Assembly: GCF_016654115.1 (NCBI RefSeq)
Contig: NZ_JAEQAZ010000037.1
Location: forward strand, 1-58,419
DNA: 58,419 nucleotides
From: Streptomyces sp. MBT53
GTDB lineage: Bacteria; Actinomycetota; Actinomycetes; Streptomycetales; Streptomycetaceae
Direction: 5' to 3'
Shown here one piece after another: positions 6,002 to 14,906 of the stretch. Each line of letters opens with the position of its first letter. Position 1 is the first letter of the stretch. The translations under genes and the position numbers were made by a program. Under the pieces are notes generated by a model. That model worked only from the letters and a program-made list of their open reading frames with translations, made no database searches and had not been told where the DNA came from.

Positions 6002-8506
6002 CTACTTGCGCATGACCTCCGGCTCGTGGCGGCGCAGGAAGCGGGCCACGAAGATGCCGCAGATGATGCCGAGGGCGATCAGGGCGGCCATGTCCATGCC
6101 CCAGGCGCCGACGGTGTGCTCCCACAGCGGGTCGTTGCTGTCGCCGGGCTTGGGCGGGCTGATCTTGTTGAAGTCCAGCGTGGCGCCCGCGGCACCGACC
6201 GCCCAGCGCGAGGGCATCAGGTACGAGAACTGGTTGACGCCGATCGCGCCGTTCAGCGTGAACAGGCAGCCGGTGAACACGACCTGGATGATCGCGAACA
6301 TCACCAGCAGCGGCATGGTCTTCTCGGCCGTCTTCACCAGCGAGGAGATGATCAGGCCGAACATCATCGCGGTGAAGCCGAGGCCCATGATCGGGATGCA
6401 GAGTTCGAGCATCGTCTGGCTGCCGAGGACCAGGCCCTGCTTCGGGATCTCCCGGCTGGAGAAGCCGATGACACCGACCATCAGGCCCTGCAGCGCGGTG
6501 ATCACGCCGAGCACGAACACCTTGGACATCAGGTACGCGGACCGGGACAGCCCCGTCGCGCGCTCCCGTTCGTAGATGACCCGTTCCTTGATCAGCTCAC
6601 GGACCGAGTTGGCCGCGCCGGCGAAGCAGGCGCCGACCGCGAGGATCAGCAGGACGGTGGTGGCCGTGCCGTTCGGGATGATGGTGCCGTTCGCCCTGGC
6701 CGGGTTGGGCAGCAGGCTGTTGCCCGAGTCGATGAGCAGGCTCACCGCGCCCAGCACGCCCGGGAGGATCACCATCAGGGCGAGGAAGCCCTTGTCGGAG
6801 GCGATCACCGTGACGTAGCGGCGGACCAGGGTGACGAACTGCGACATCCAGCCCTGTGGCTTCGGCGGTTTCATGGCCTGCATCGGCGGCATCTGTACGG
6901 ACTGCGGTGCGATCGCGTCGATGTCGGCGGCGTACATCTGGTAGTGCTGCGAGCCCTTCCAGCGGCCCGCCCAGTCGTAGTCGCGGTAGTTCTCGAAGGC
7001 GGAGAAGACATCGGCCCAGGTGTCGTAGCCGAAGAAGTTCAGCGCCTCCTCGGGCGGCCCGAAGTAGGCGACGGCACCGCCCGGAGCCATCACCAACAGC
7101 TTGTCGCAGATCGCCAGTTCGGCCACGGAGTGGGTGACGACGAGGACCGTGCGGCCGTCGTCGGCGAGGCCGCGCAGCAGCTGCATGACATCGCGGTCCA
7201 TGCCCGGGTCGAGGCCCGAGGTGGGCTCGTCCAGGAAGATCAGCGAGGGCTTGGTGAGGAGTTCCAGGGCCACCGAGACGCGCTTGCGCTGGCCACCGGA
7301 GAGAGAAGTGATCTTCTTCTCCTTGTGGATGTCGAGCTTCAGCTCGCGCAGCACCTCGTCGATGCGGGCCTCGCGCTCGTCGCCGGTGGTGTCGGCGGGA
7401 AAGCGCAGCTTGGCCGCGTACTTGAGGGCCTTCTTGACGGTCAGTTCCTTGTGCAGGATGTCGTCCTGCGGGACCAGACCGATGCGCTGGCGCAGCTCGG
7501 CGAACTGCTTGTACAGGTTGCGGTTGTCGTAGAGGACGTCGCCCTGATTGGCGGGCCGGTAGCCGGTGAGCGCCTTGAGCAGGGTCGACTTGCCGGAGCC
7601 CGACGGGCCGATGACCGCGATGAGCGACTTCTCCGGTACGCCGAAGGAGACGTCCTTGAGGATCTGCTTGCCGCCGTCGACCGTCACCGTCAAGTGCCGG
7701 GCGGAGAAGGAGACTTCACCGGTGTCGACGAACTCCTCGAGCCGGTCCCCGACCAGGCGGAACGTGGAGTGGCCGACGCCGACGATGTCGTTCGGGCCGA
7801 GCAGCGCCGAGCCGCCCTTGGTGATCGGCTGGCCGTTGACGTACGTGCCGTTGTGCGAGCCGAGGTCACGGATCTCGAAGCGGCCGTCGAGTGTCGCGTG
7901 GAACTCGGCGTGGTGGCGCGAGACCTGGAGGTCGGAGACCACCAACTCGTTCTCCAGCGCACGGCCGATGCGCATCACACGGTCCAGCGAGAACTGGTGG
8001 AACGTGGTCGGGCTGCGGTCGCCGTAGACCGGCGGCGCCCCCGCGCCGACACCGGCTCCCGGCTGCTGCGGAATCTGCGCGGCGGCCGCCGGCTGGAATC
8101 GCTGCTGCTCAGGCGTCTGCTGCGGCGGCGCCTGCTGGGCCCAGCCGGGGCCCGCGCCCTGTGCCGCGTACGGCTGTTGCTGTGGCTGGGCCTGCGGGCT
8201 CGCCACCGCGGCGGCGGCCCCGGACAGGCTCAGGCTCGGGCCGTCGGTCGCGTTGCCCAGATACACGGACGAGCCGGGGCCGATCTCCATCTGATGGATG
8301 CGCTGGCCCTGCACGAACGTGCCATTGGTGCTGCCGTGGTCGTCGATGACCCAACTCCGGCCGCTCCAGCTGATCGTGGCGTGCCGCCAGGAGACCCTGG
8401 CGTCGTCGACCACGATGTCCCCCTGCGGATCACGTCCGAGGGTGTAGGTCCTGGACGCGTCGAGCGTCCAGGTCCGTCCATTCAATTCCAGTACGAGTTC
8501 CGGCAC
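6002..8506 (-). CDS. FHA-domain ABC transporter (ATPase-permease fusion)
   Basis: This is an 834-residue fusion. FHA1 spans about 1-90 (LGRDPQGDIVVDD, SWRHA). A Gln/Pro/Ala-rich linker follows. FHA2 spans about 165-265 (MRIGRALENELVVSDLQVSRHHAEF). The ABC ATPase (about 275-510) has GPSGSGKST, LSGGQRKR and LIFLDEPTSGLD. An ABC2-type permease with about six helices makes up the rest (560-834). FHA domains bind phosphothreonine, so a Ser/Thr kinase probably controls assembly or gating. The substrate is unknown; lipid or cell-wall precursor export is possible. I prefer GTG 8506 because FHA1 begins there (VPELVLELNGRTW); ATGs at 8545 and 8572 would add up to 22 residues but lack ribosome sites. 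Confidence 0.9.
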   Translation of the reverse strand: MPELVLELNGRTWTLDASRTYTLGRDPQGDIVVDDARVSWRHATISWSGRSWVIDDHGSTNGTFVQGQRIHQMEIGPGSSVYLGNATDGPSLSLSGAAAAVASPQAQPQQQPYAAQGAGPGWAQQAPPQQTPEQQRFQPAAAAQIPQQPGAGVGAGAPPVYGDRSPTTFHQFSLDRVMRIGRALENELVVSDLQVSRHHAEFHATLDGRFEIRDLGSHNGTYVNGQPITKGGSALLGPNDIVGVGHSTFRLVGDRLEEFVDTGEVSFSARHLTVTVDGGKQILKDVSFGVPEKSLIAVIGPSGSGKSTLLKALTGYRPANQGDVLYDNRNLYKQFAELRQRIGLVPQDDILHKELTVKKALKYAAKLRFPADTTGDEREARIDEVLRELKLDIHKEKKITSLSGGQRKRVSVALELLTKPSLIFLDEPTSGLDPGMDRDVMQLLRGLADDGRTVLVVTHSVAELAICDKLLVMAPGGAVAYFGPPEEALNFFGYDTWADVFSAFENYRDYDWAGRWKGSQHYQMYAADIDAIAPQSVQMPPMQAMKPPKPQGWMSQFVTLVRRYVTVIASDKGFLALMVILPGVLGAVSLLIDSGNSLLPNPARANGTIIPNGTATTVLLILAVGACFAGAANSVRELIKERVIYERERATGLSRSAYLMSKVFVLGVITALQGLMVGVIGFSSREIPKQGLVLGSQTMLELCIPIMGLGFTAMMFGLIISSLVKTAEKTMPLLVMFAIIQVVFTGCLFTLNGAIGVNQFSYLMPSRWAVGAAGATLDFNKISPPKPGDSNDPLWEHTVGAWGMDMAALIALGIICGIFVARFLRRHEPEVMRK

Positions 8507-8752
8507 TCCATGCCCCACTGAGTAGTCCCCCGAGTTACGCCCCATCACGGGGAGTCTAGGGATGTCGAACATCGTCGGGAACTATTTCAGTCTGCACCCC
8601 CTGACCGAAAGTCGGGCCTTGTGAAGAGCACGCCGTTACACGTTCGGCGGTTCCGTTGACGGGGTTGAAACCGACCCGGAGAGTGGTAATCCACGCGAGG
8701 GGGACATGCGTGGTGTCCGCACCACGCCGTGCCGCGGATCGGGGGGTCTGCC

Positions 8753-10828
8753 ATGAACTCAGCGACGAGTGTCAGGACGGCGCACTACGACACGAGGGTG
8801 CCCTGGGGTGACGTCCTGCTGTCCGCGATCGCCGCGGTGAGTTGGGCGTTGATAGGGATGGCCGGCACCGCGGCGCTCGGCCTGCATCTGCTCGGCGCCG
8901 ACGCGACGGGCTCGCTCGGCCCGATGACCGCGGCGGTGGTGGCGCTCGGCGCGGGCGGTTCGGTCACCCCGACCGGCGACGTCTCCGCGTTCGGCCTGAC
9001 CGGCGCCCAGGCGACCACGGCCGTCACGATCACACCGTTGGGCGTGAGCCTGGCAGGAGCACTTCTTCTGTCGTACTTCTTCCTACGGTCCCTGCGGCCG
9101 GGGGCAGTTGTGATCGCACCGGCCGAACTCCTCGCGCGCGCGGGCTCGGTGGTCGCGCTCTTCGTGGCGATGCTCGGCGGGCTGGCCTGGGCCGGGCACG
9201 ACGTCATCACGATCGACGGCGGCAAGCTGGGCCTCGACAAGATCACGGGCGGCGGCGGTAGCGGGGGCGGGGTGAACATCCCCGGCATCGGCGACATCGG
9301 TGACATCGGCGGCCTGTTGCCCGGCAAGATCAGCGACCTGGTCAAGGCGAAGGCCGCGGTCGGCTTCACCGTCGACACGGCGCCGACCCTGCTGGGCGGC
9401 CTGGCCTGGTCGGCCGGCATCCTCCTCATCGCCCTGCTGGCCTCGCGCCGTACGCCTCTCCCCCGTGGCTGGGAGGCCGTCCACCGTGTCGTACGACCGG
9501 CCGCGTCCGCGCTCGTCGCGGTGCTGCTGGTCGCGGTGGCGGCCGGGCTCGCGGCGGCCGCGTACGCCGCGATCGGCGACGACCACCCCAAACGGATCGC
9601 GGGCGCCGCGCTGCTCGGCGCGCCCAACGGGGTCTGGCTCGGCGTCCCGATCGGCCTCTTCGTCCCCTGGGACGGGAAGGCGACGGGCGAGCTGGCGAAG
9701 CTGCTCCCCCACCCCCTCGACGACCTCCTGAGCGTGAAGTCCGACCAGCCGGTGACACTGGGACGACTGGCCGAACTGGACAACCGCGTATGGCTGTTGG
9801 GGGTCGCCGCGGCCCTGATGATGCTGCTGGCGGGGGTGCTCACCGCGGCACGGACACCACTGGGCGCGAAGGGCGTCGGCGGTCCGGGAGCCCTCGGTTT
9901 CGCCGGGCGGTGCGCCTTACGGCTGGGGGTCGTGACCGCGCTGACGTTGCCGCTGCTGGCCTGGCTGACGGATGTGTCGGTGGACGCCTCGCTGTCGGTG
10001 CTGGGGTTCGACGCGTTCGGCGCCGGGATCGAGCTGCACGGGCATCTGGGCATGGCGTTGCTGCTCGGCGCGGTGTGGGGTGCGGGCGCGGGAGGCGTCG
10101 GCGGGCTGCTCGCGTATGCGACGGGAGCGGCGGGACGGCGTGCCGCGCCGCTGGCACTGGGTGACTGGGGAGCACCGGTTCCGGGAGCGGGACCGGATGC
10201 CGGGGCACCGGGGTACGAAGGCCACCCGGAACACGCGCAGCCCGCGGGGAGCCCGGGACACACCGGCCCCTACGTGCCGAGCACTCCGTACCGCGCACCC
10301 AACCCCGCGACCAACCCGTATCTCCAACTGCCCGACGAGCTACGGCAACCCGAGGTCGGCCGACCGCCGGGCGGTGCGCGGTCCGGCACCGGTGCTCGGC
10401 CTCCTGGTCCTGGACCAGGGTGGCCGCCGGACTCGGGTCCGCCTCAGCAGGGTGCGTGGCCGCCGGGTGCGCGGGCGCCGCGCGGCGGCGGTCGGCCGCC
10501 CGCCGGAGACTCACGGCCGTCCGGTGCGCCGGGCGGCGCGGGGCGGTCCGGAGCCGTCCCGGCGGACGACGGCACTCGTCCCTACGGCGAACCGCAGTCC
10601 TACGACGAGCCTCGGTCCTACGGCGACCCGCAGCCGCCCGGCACCCCTGCGCCGCCCGCCGACCTGTACGGCGCTCCGACCATGGCCCAGCCCTACGAGC
10701 CGCCGTCCAGGCTGCCCCGGCGTCGGCCCGGGACGCCTTCGCGGGACCGGCCGGGCGACGACTCGGACGACGGGCAGCAACCTCCGCCGCCACCGCCCCC
10801 TCCGGGGAGGCCCAAGGGGCGCCGGTGA
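8753..10828 (+). CDS. streptophobe-family membrane protein
   Basis: The 691-residue polytopic protein has about ten hydrophobic segments up to residue 475, alternating with Gly/Ala-rich loops. These include a Gly-rich stretch GGGGSGGGVNIPGIGDIGDIGG around residue 165-185. A roughly 200-residue cytoplasmic or exposed tail follows, rich in Pro, Gly, Tyr and Ser, ending in a poly-Pro run and basic residues. It resembles the streptophobe family, which is restricted to Streptomyces and relatives and has no known function. The ATG follows GGGGGG. It is divergent from the FHA transporter with 246 bp between, where I see no clear promoter pair. Confidence 0.75.
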   Translation: MNSATSVRTAHYDTRVPWGDVLLSAIAAVSWALIGMAGTAALGLHLLGADATGSLGPMTAAVVALGAGGSVTPTGDVSAFGLTGAQATTAVTITPLGVSLAGALLLSYFFLRSLRPGAVVIAPAELLARAGSVVALFVAMLGGLAWAGHDVITIDGGKLGLDKITGGGGSGGGVNIPGIGDIGDIGGLLPGKISDLVKAKAAVGFTVDTAPTLLGGLAWSAGILLIALLASRRTPLPRGWEAVHRVVRPAASALVAVLLVAVAAGLAAAAYAAIGDDHPKRIAGAALLGAPNGVWLGVPIGLFVPWDGKATGELAKLLPHPLDDLLSVKSDQPVTLGRLAELDNRVWLLGVAAALMMLLAGVLTAARTPLGAKGVGGPGALGFAGRCALRLGVVTALTLPLLAWLTDVSVDASLSVLGFDAFGAGIELHGHLGMALLLGAVWGAGAGGVGGLLAYATGAAGRRAAPLALGDWGAPVPGAGPDAGAPGYEGHPEHAQPAGSPGHTGPYVPSTPYRAPNPATNPYLQLPDELRQPEVGRPPGGARSGTGARPPGPGPGWPPDSGPPQQGAWPPGARAPRGGGRPPAGDSRPSGAPGGAGRSGAVPADDGTRPYGEPQSYDEPRSYGDPQPPGTPAPPADLYGAPTMAQPYEPPSRLPRRRPGTPSRDRPGDDSDDGQQPPPPPPPPGRPKGRR

Positions 10829-11083
10829 TCCACTTCGGTGCGACGAGAACCGTAGCGGTCGCCCTCTGCCCGGCGCCCCGCCAACTCCTGATCGGCGCCG
10901 CACCCCACCGCGACCGCCTCGACACGTCTCCTGACCGTCCCCGAACCGGCTCGTGACCGCCCACCAGCGCCTTCGTGATCACCCCGTAAGATTCCCGCCA
11001 CCGATCCGACACCCACTGTTCCGTGTCCGCTAGGCGGACCTCTGCGGCATAAGGCACTCCGTGCCGGATACGGTGGGTACACC
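10829..11083. other. serB upstream region with two small hairpins
   Basis: No gene is visible in this 255 bp. A perfect palindrome GTCCGC-TAG-GCGGAC (11025-11039) and the hairpin GGCAC-TCC-GTGCC (11052-11064) lie just before the serB start and could shape its 5' leader or be an operator. Confidence 0.4.
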
Positions 11084-12292
11084 ATGAGCGCTTCGCAGAC
11101 CTCTGACGTCCCCACTCTCCTCGTCAAGATCTTCGGCAAGGACAGGCCGGGCATCACGGCCGGACTCTTCGACACCCTCGCCGCCTACTCCGTCGACGTG
11201 GTCGACATCGAGCAGGTCGTCACCCGTGGCCGGATGGTGCTGTGCGCGCTGGTGACGCCGCCGCCCGCCGGGCTCGAAGGGGATCTGCGGGCCACCGTGC
11301 ACAGCTGGGCCGAGTCGATGAAGATGCAGGCGGAGATCATCTCCGGCCTCGGAGACAACCGTCCGCGCGGACTCGGGCGTTCGCTCGTGACCGTGCTCGG
11401 CCATCCCCTCACCGCGGAGTCCACCGCCGCGATCGCCGCCCGCATCACCAAGGCCGGCGGCAACATCGACCGTATCTTCCGGCTCGCCAAGTACCCCGTG
11501 ACAGCGGTCGAGTTCGCGGTGTCCGGGGTGGAGACCGAGCCCCTGCGCACCGCCCTCGCCACCCACGCGGCGGCCCTGGGCGTCGATGTCGCCGTCGTGG
11601 CGGCGGGGCTGCACCGGCGGGCCCAGCGGCTCGTCGTCATGGACGTCGACTCCACGCTCATCCAGGACGAGGTCATCGAGCTCTTCGCCGCGCACGCCGG
11701 CTGCGAGGACGAGGTCGCCGAGGTGACCGCCGCCGCGATGCGCGGGGAACTGGACTTCGAGCAGTCGCTGCACGCGCGCGTGGCGCTGCTCGCGGGGCTG
11801 GACGAGTCGGTCGTCGACAAGGTGCGCAGCGAGGTGCGGCTGACGCCCGGCGCCCGCACCCTGATCCGTACGCTCAAGCGGCTCGGCTATCAAGTCGGCG
11901 TCGTGTCGGGCGGGTTCACCCAGGTCACCGACGACCTCAAGGACCGGCTCGGGCTCGACTTCGCCCAGGCGAACACGCTGGAGATCGTCGACGGGAAGCT
12001 GACCGGCAAGGTCACCGGCGAGATCGTCGACCGCGCGGGCAAGGCGCGGCTGCTGCGCCGGTTCGCCGCCGAGGCGGGCGTACCGCTCGCGCAGACCGTG
12101 GCGATCGGCGACGGCGCCAACGACCTGGACATGCTCAACGCGGCCGGTCTCGGCGTCGCCTTCAACGCGAAGCCGGTCGTACGGCAGGCCGCGCACACGG
12201 CGGTGAACGTGCCCTTCCTCGACACCGTCCTCTACCTGCTGGGCGTCACCCGCGAAGAGGTCGAGGCGGCGGACACCCACGACGAGGACTGA
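11084..12292 (+). CDS. serB: phosphoserine phosphatase SerB
   Basis: This 402-residue enzyme makes L-serine by dephosphorylating phosphoserine. Two N-terminal ACT-type domains (about 10-175, starting LVKIFGKDRPGITAGLFDTL) probably sense serine, as in mycobacterial SerB2. The HAD domain (185-390) has the nucleophile motif MDVDSTL with D187 and D189, VVSGGFT, and GDGANDLDML binding Mg. The length matches the actinobacterial two-ACT form and is longer than the E. coli type. The ATG is preceded by GGTGGG. It is a single gene followed by a strong terminator. Confidence 0.95.
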   Translation: MSASQTSDVPTLLVKIFGKDRPGITAGLFDTLAAYSVDVVDIEQVVTRGRMVLCALVTPPPAGLEGDLRATVHSWAESMKMQAEIISGLGDNRPRGLGRSLVTVLGHPLTAESTAAIAARITKAGGNIDRIFRLAKYPVTAVEFAVSGVETEPLRTALATHAAALGVDVAVVAAGLHRRAQRLVVMDVDSTLIQDEVIELFAAHAGCEDEVAEVTAAAMRGELDFEQSLHARVALLAGLDESVVDKVRSEVRLTPGARTLIRTLKRLGYQVGVVSGGFTQVTDDLKDRLGLDFAQANTLEIVDGKLTGKVTGEIVDRAGKARLLRRFAAEAGVPLAQTVAIGDGANDLDMLNAAGLGVAFNAKPVVRQAAHTAVNVPFLDTVLYLLGVTREEVEAADTHDED

Positions 12293-12316
12293 CCCCCGGA
12301 TACTTCAGGACCTTCA

Positions 12317-12346
12317 GGGGCCCGGCACCGCTTGGTGCCGGGCCCC
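12317..12346. terminator. terminator between serB and the phosphatase gene
   Basis: A 13-bp perfect stem (12317-12329 with 12334-12346, loop GCTT) is followed by TTGT. It serves convergent genes on both strands. Confidence 0.85.
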
Positions 12347-12399
12347 TTGTCGTACGGGTCTGCGGGAGTGCGGGAGTGCGGATGTATGGGTCTGCGGAT

Positions 12400-12918
12400 C
12401 TACTCGGACGGCGCCCAGTAGTCGGCCAGGGTCGCCACGCCCGGCTCCAGTGACTTCCAGGAGCCGTCGAAGGTGAGGACGGCGAAGGCGGCGGTCGAGA
12501 AGCCGCGGCGGGTCAGCCGCTCGCGGGCTTCGCCGGTGTCCGGTCCGGAGAGGATCTCGGTCAGGCCCTGGACGCCCGGGTTGTGGCCGATGAGGATCAG
12601 GTTCCGCGAGTCGTCGGGCGTCTCGTTCAGTACGGCGATCAGCTCGCCGGGCGAGGCCTCGTAGAGCCTCTCCTCGTAGACGGTTTTCGGCCGGTGCGCG
12701 AGTTCGTGGACGGCCAGCTTCCAGGTCTCCCGGGTGCGGGTCGCGGTGGAGCAGAGGGCCAGATCGAAGGGGATGCCGGTGTCGGCCAGTCTGCTTCCGG
12801 CGGTGGCCGCGTCCAGGCGGCCCCGCTCGGCGAGCGGCCGCTCGTGGTCGGTCACCTCGGGCCAGTCGGCCTTCGCATGCCGGAAGAGGACAATCCTGCG
12901 GGGTTCTGCGACGCTCAT
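12400..12918 (-). CDS. SixA-like histidine phosphatase
   Basis: The 172-residue phosphoglycerate-mutase-fold protein has RHAKADW (catalytic H14 after R13), DHERPLAERGR, CSTATRTRET and GHNPGVQGL with the second catalytic His. This short form matches SixA-type phosphohistidine or small-molecule phosphatases; the physiological substrate is unknown. ATG 12918 lies just before the RHA strand. It is convergent with serB and may be transcribed with the small membrane protein upstream (65-nt gap). Confidence 0.85.
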   Translation of the reverse strand: MSVAEPRRIVLFRHAKADWPEVTDHERPLAERGRLDAATAGSRLADTGIPFDLALCSTATRTRETWKLAVHELAHRPKTVYEERLYEASPGELIAVLNETPDDSRNLILIGHNPGVQGLTEILSGPDTGEARERLTRRGFSTAAFAVLTFDGSWKSLEPGVATLADYWAPSE

Positions 12919-12983
12919 GGGATCCAGCTTCGCATGAAACAGGCCATGGGGCGCAGGGAGTTGACGGGCGGCTTCGCCCGTGC

Positions 12984-13190
12984 TCAGCGGGCTATGAGCT
13001 GCTGCGCGCGCTCGAAGAGGTGGGTGATCATCGGGTCCGAGGCCGCCGCTTGAGCGTCCGTCGGGTTGAGCATCATCACGAGCAGCACGACGAAGGCGAG
13101 CGCCGGCAGGGCGAGGGCCCACCACGGCAGCCTGATGTCGACGCCGCCCGTGGTCGCCGGGTGGGGCCGGGTGTGCGCTGGGGCCGACAT
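12984..13190 (-). CDS. small single-pass membrane protein
   Basis: This 68-residue hypothetical has an N-terminal hydrophilic part with Pro/His, one transmembrane helix (WWALALPALAFVVLLVMML, about 23-42) and a C-terminal amphipathic tail ending FERAQQLIAR. No enzymatic motif is present. It lies directly upstream of the SixA-like gene on the same strand. The start ATG at 13190 follows GGAGGC about 8 nt upstream. I do not recognise a family. Confidence 0.7.
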   Translation of the reverse strand: MSAPAHTRPHPATTGGVDIRLPWWALALPALAFVVLLVMMLNPTDAQAAASDPMITHLFERAQQLIAR

Positions 13191-13319
13191 GAGTGCCTCC
13201 GCTGGTCTCCGAGTGGTCCGCGATCCGCTTCTCGCGGTCACACTTCGAAGTTACGGAACGCGGGGCCCTCAACCCATCCGGAGATCCACCCACTTGACCC
13301 TGAGCCTCACCCCCTAGGG

Positions 13320-13343
13320 GATGGTGGGGAGAACCCCACCATC
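13320..13343. terminator. palindromic terminator after the SGM_5486-family gene
   Basis: A 10-bp perfect stem (13320-13329 with 13334-13343, loop AGAA) lies 18 nt past the 38-residue gene. There is no clear T-tract. Confidence 0.6.
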
Positions 13344-13360
13344 GACTCAGACGCGTGTGG

Positions 13361-13477
13361 TCACGGGGACGCGATCGTCGCGATGATGGCGATGACGATG
13401 AAGATGGCGAAGAACGAGCCGAAGACGATGAGCATCTTCCGCTGGCCGTTCTGGGGGTTCGGGTCGAGCACTGGCAT
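13361..13477 (-). CDS. SGM_5486-family transporter-associated protein
   Basis: This 38-residue gene encodes MPVLDPNPQNGQRKMLIVFG followed by a Phe/Ile-rich transmembrane helix ending ATIASP. I recognise it as the Streptomyces SGM_5486 family, tiny membrane proteins named for their position next to transporters. It sits 48 bp downstream of the MFS exporter on the same strand, which fits that association. The function is unknown; a stabilising subunit is plausible. The sequence is very conserved in the genus as I recall it. Confidence 0.88.
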   Translation of the reverse strand: MPVLDPNPQNGQRKMLIVFGSFFAIFIVIAIIATIASP

Positions 13478-13525
13478 ACGGCCAGTCTCGCACCCCCCGT
13501 CCGTGCGGTGTCCGCCGGGGCGGGT

Positions 13526-14824
13526 TCAGCGGGCCGCCTCGTCCTCCACCGTGCGGTCGCGGCCCGCGAGGACGCCCACGGCCATCTGCGGGACCATCAG
13601 GCCGGCCATGAGGGCGATCGGCAGTCCCCAGCCGCCGCTGTGCTGGTAGAGCACGCCGACCAGGAGCGGCCCCGGGACGGAGATGAGATACCCGGCGCTC
13701 TGCGCGAAGGCGGACAGCTGGGCGACGCCCGCGCCGGTCCTGGCCCGCATGCCGACCATCGTCAGGGCCAGCGGGAAGGCGCAGTTGGCGATGCCGAGCA
13801 GCAGGGCCCAGGCCCAGGCTCCCCCGGCCGGCGCGAGGTACAGACCCGCGTATCCGGCGAGGCCGCAGAGGCCGAGCACGACGACGATCGGCCCCTGGTG
13901 GGGCAGCCGGGTGGCCACGCGCGGGATGACGAAGGCCAGGGGCACGCCCACCGCCATGGTGACGGCCAGCAGCAGCCCGGCCGTGCTCGCGGAGACACCC
14001 GCGTCCCGGAAGATCTGCGCCATCCAGCCCATCGTGATGTAGGCGGCGGTGGCCTGGAGCCCGAAGAACACGGCGAGCGCCCAGGCGGTACGGCTGCGGG
14101 TGATCCGCAGCTCGGGCCGCGCCCGCTCGCCCTCCCACGCGCGGGAGGCCGGGTCCGCGGGCGCCTCCCGGTGCCGCGCGAGAGCGGTCCACGGCAGTAC
14201 TGCGGCTGCGGCCAGCCCCGCCCACACGACGAGGCCGGAGCGCCAACTGCCGCCCAGGGCATCGGTCATGGGCACGGTGACCGCCGCTGCGGCGGCCGTG
14301 CCGAGGGCGAGGGCCATCGAGTACAGGCCGGTCATGGAGCCGACGCGGTCGGGGAACCAGCGCTTGACGATCACCGGCATCAGGACGTTGCTGACCGCGA
14401 TGCCCATGAGCGCGAGGGCGCTGCCGGCCAGGAAGCCCGCCGTACCGCCGACGTAGGGCCGTATCAGCAGGCCGGCGGTGATGGCGAGCATGCCGGCGCA
14501 GACCACCGTGCTCGGGCCGAAGCGGCGGGCCAGGCGCGGGGCCATGACGCCGAAGGCCGCGAAGCACAACGGGGGCACGGACGTGAGCAGTCCGGCGACG
14601 CTGCCGCTCATGCCGAGGCCGTCGCGGACCTCTTCGAGGAGGGCGCCGAGGCTGGTGATCGCGGGGCGGAGGTTCAGCGCGGCGAGCACGATGCCGACGA
14701 CGACCAGACGCGTCGTCCACGCGCGCGTGGCCGGTCCTCCGCCTGATGTCGCGGGGACGCTCGCGGCCGGGCCGCCGGTGTCGGTCGTCGTGGACTTCAG
14801 TGTCCGGGTTTCCTCGCTCGCCAT
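13526..14824 (-). CDS. MFS transporter, CynX/NimT family
   Basis: The protein is about 432 residues with 12 predicted transmembrane helices. Signature stretches are LNLRPAITSLGALLEEVRDGLGMS after the first helix and APRLARRFG in the first cytoplasmic loop. The family includes cyanate and 2-nitroimidazole transporters; the substrate here is unknown. ATG 14824 gives MASEETR; ATGs at 14833 and 14836 are alternatives, and none has a good ribosome site. It is divergent from a GntR regulator, and the palindrome between them overlaps the likely promoter, so drug- or metabolite-responsive repression is likely. Confidence 0.88.
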   Translation of the reverse strand: MASEETRTLKSTTTDTGGPAASVPATSGGGPATRAWTTRLVVVGIVLAALNLRPAITSLGALLEEVRDGLGMSGSVAGLLTSVPPLCFAAFGVMAPRLARRFGPSTVVCAGMLAITAGLLIRPYVGGTAGFLAGSALALMGIAVSNVLMPVIVKRWFPDRVGSMTGLYSMALALGTAAAAAVTVPMTDALGGSWRSGLVVWAGLAAAAVLPWTALARHREAPADPASRAWEGERARPELRITRSRTAWALAVFFGLQATAAYITMGWMAQIFRDAGVSASTAGLLLAVTMAVGVPLAFVIPRVATRLPHQGPIVVVLGLCGLAGYAGLYLAPAGGAWAWALLLGIANCAFPLALTMVGMRARTGAGVAQLSAFAQSAGYLISVPGPLLVGVLYQHSGGWGLPIALMAGLMVPQMAVGVLAGRDRTVEDEAAR

Positions 14825-14838
14825 GCCGACCATCATAG

Positions 14839-14853
14839 AATCATGGGATGATT
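14839..14853. promoter_or_regulatory. perfect palindromic operator AATCAT-GGG-ATGATT
   Basis: This is an AT-rich 15-bp inverted repeat in GC-rich DNA, placed between the divergent MFS and GntR genes, with a weaker repeat TGG-TTGT-CCA overlapping its right edge (14853-14862). It is a likely GntR binding site controlling both genes. Confidence 0.65.
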
Positions 14854-14906
14854 GGTTGTCCACCCCCGGGCGGCCCGTTCCCGCCCCGCACATGCGAAGG
14901 TGTGCC

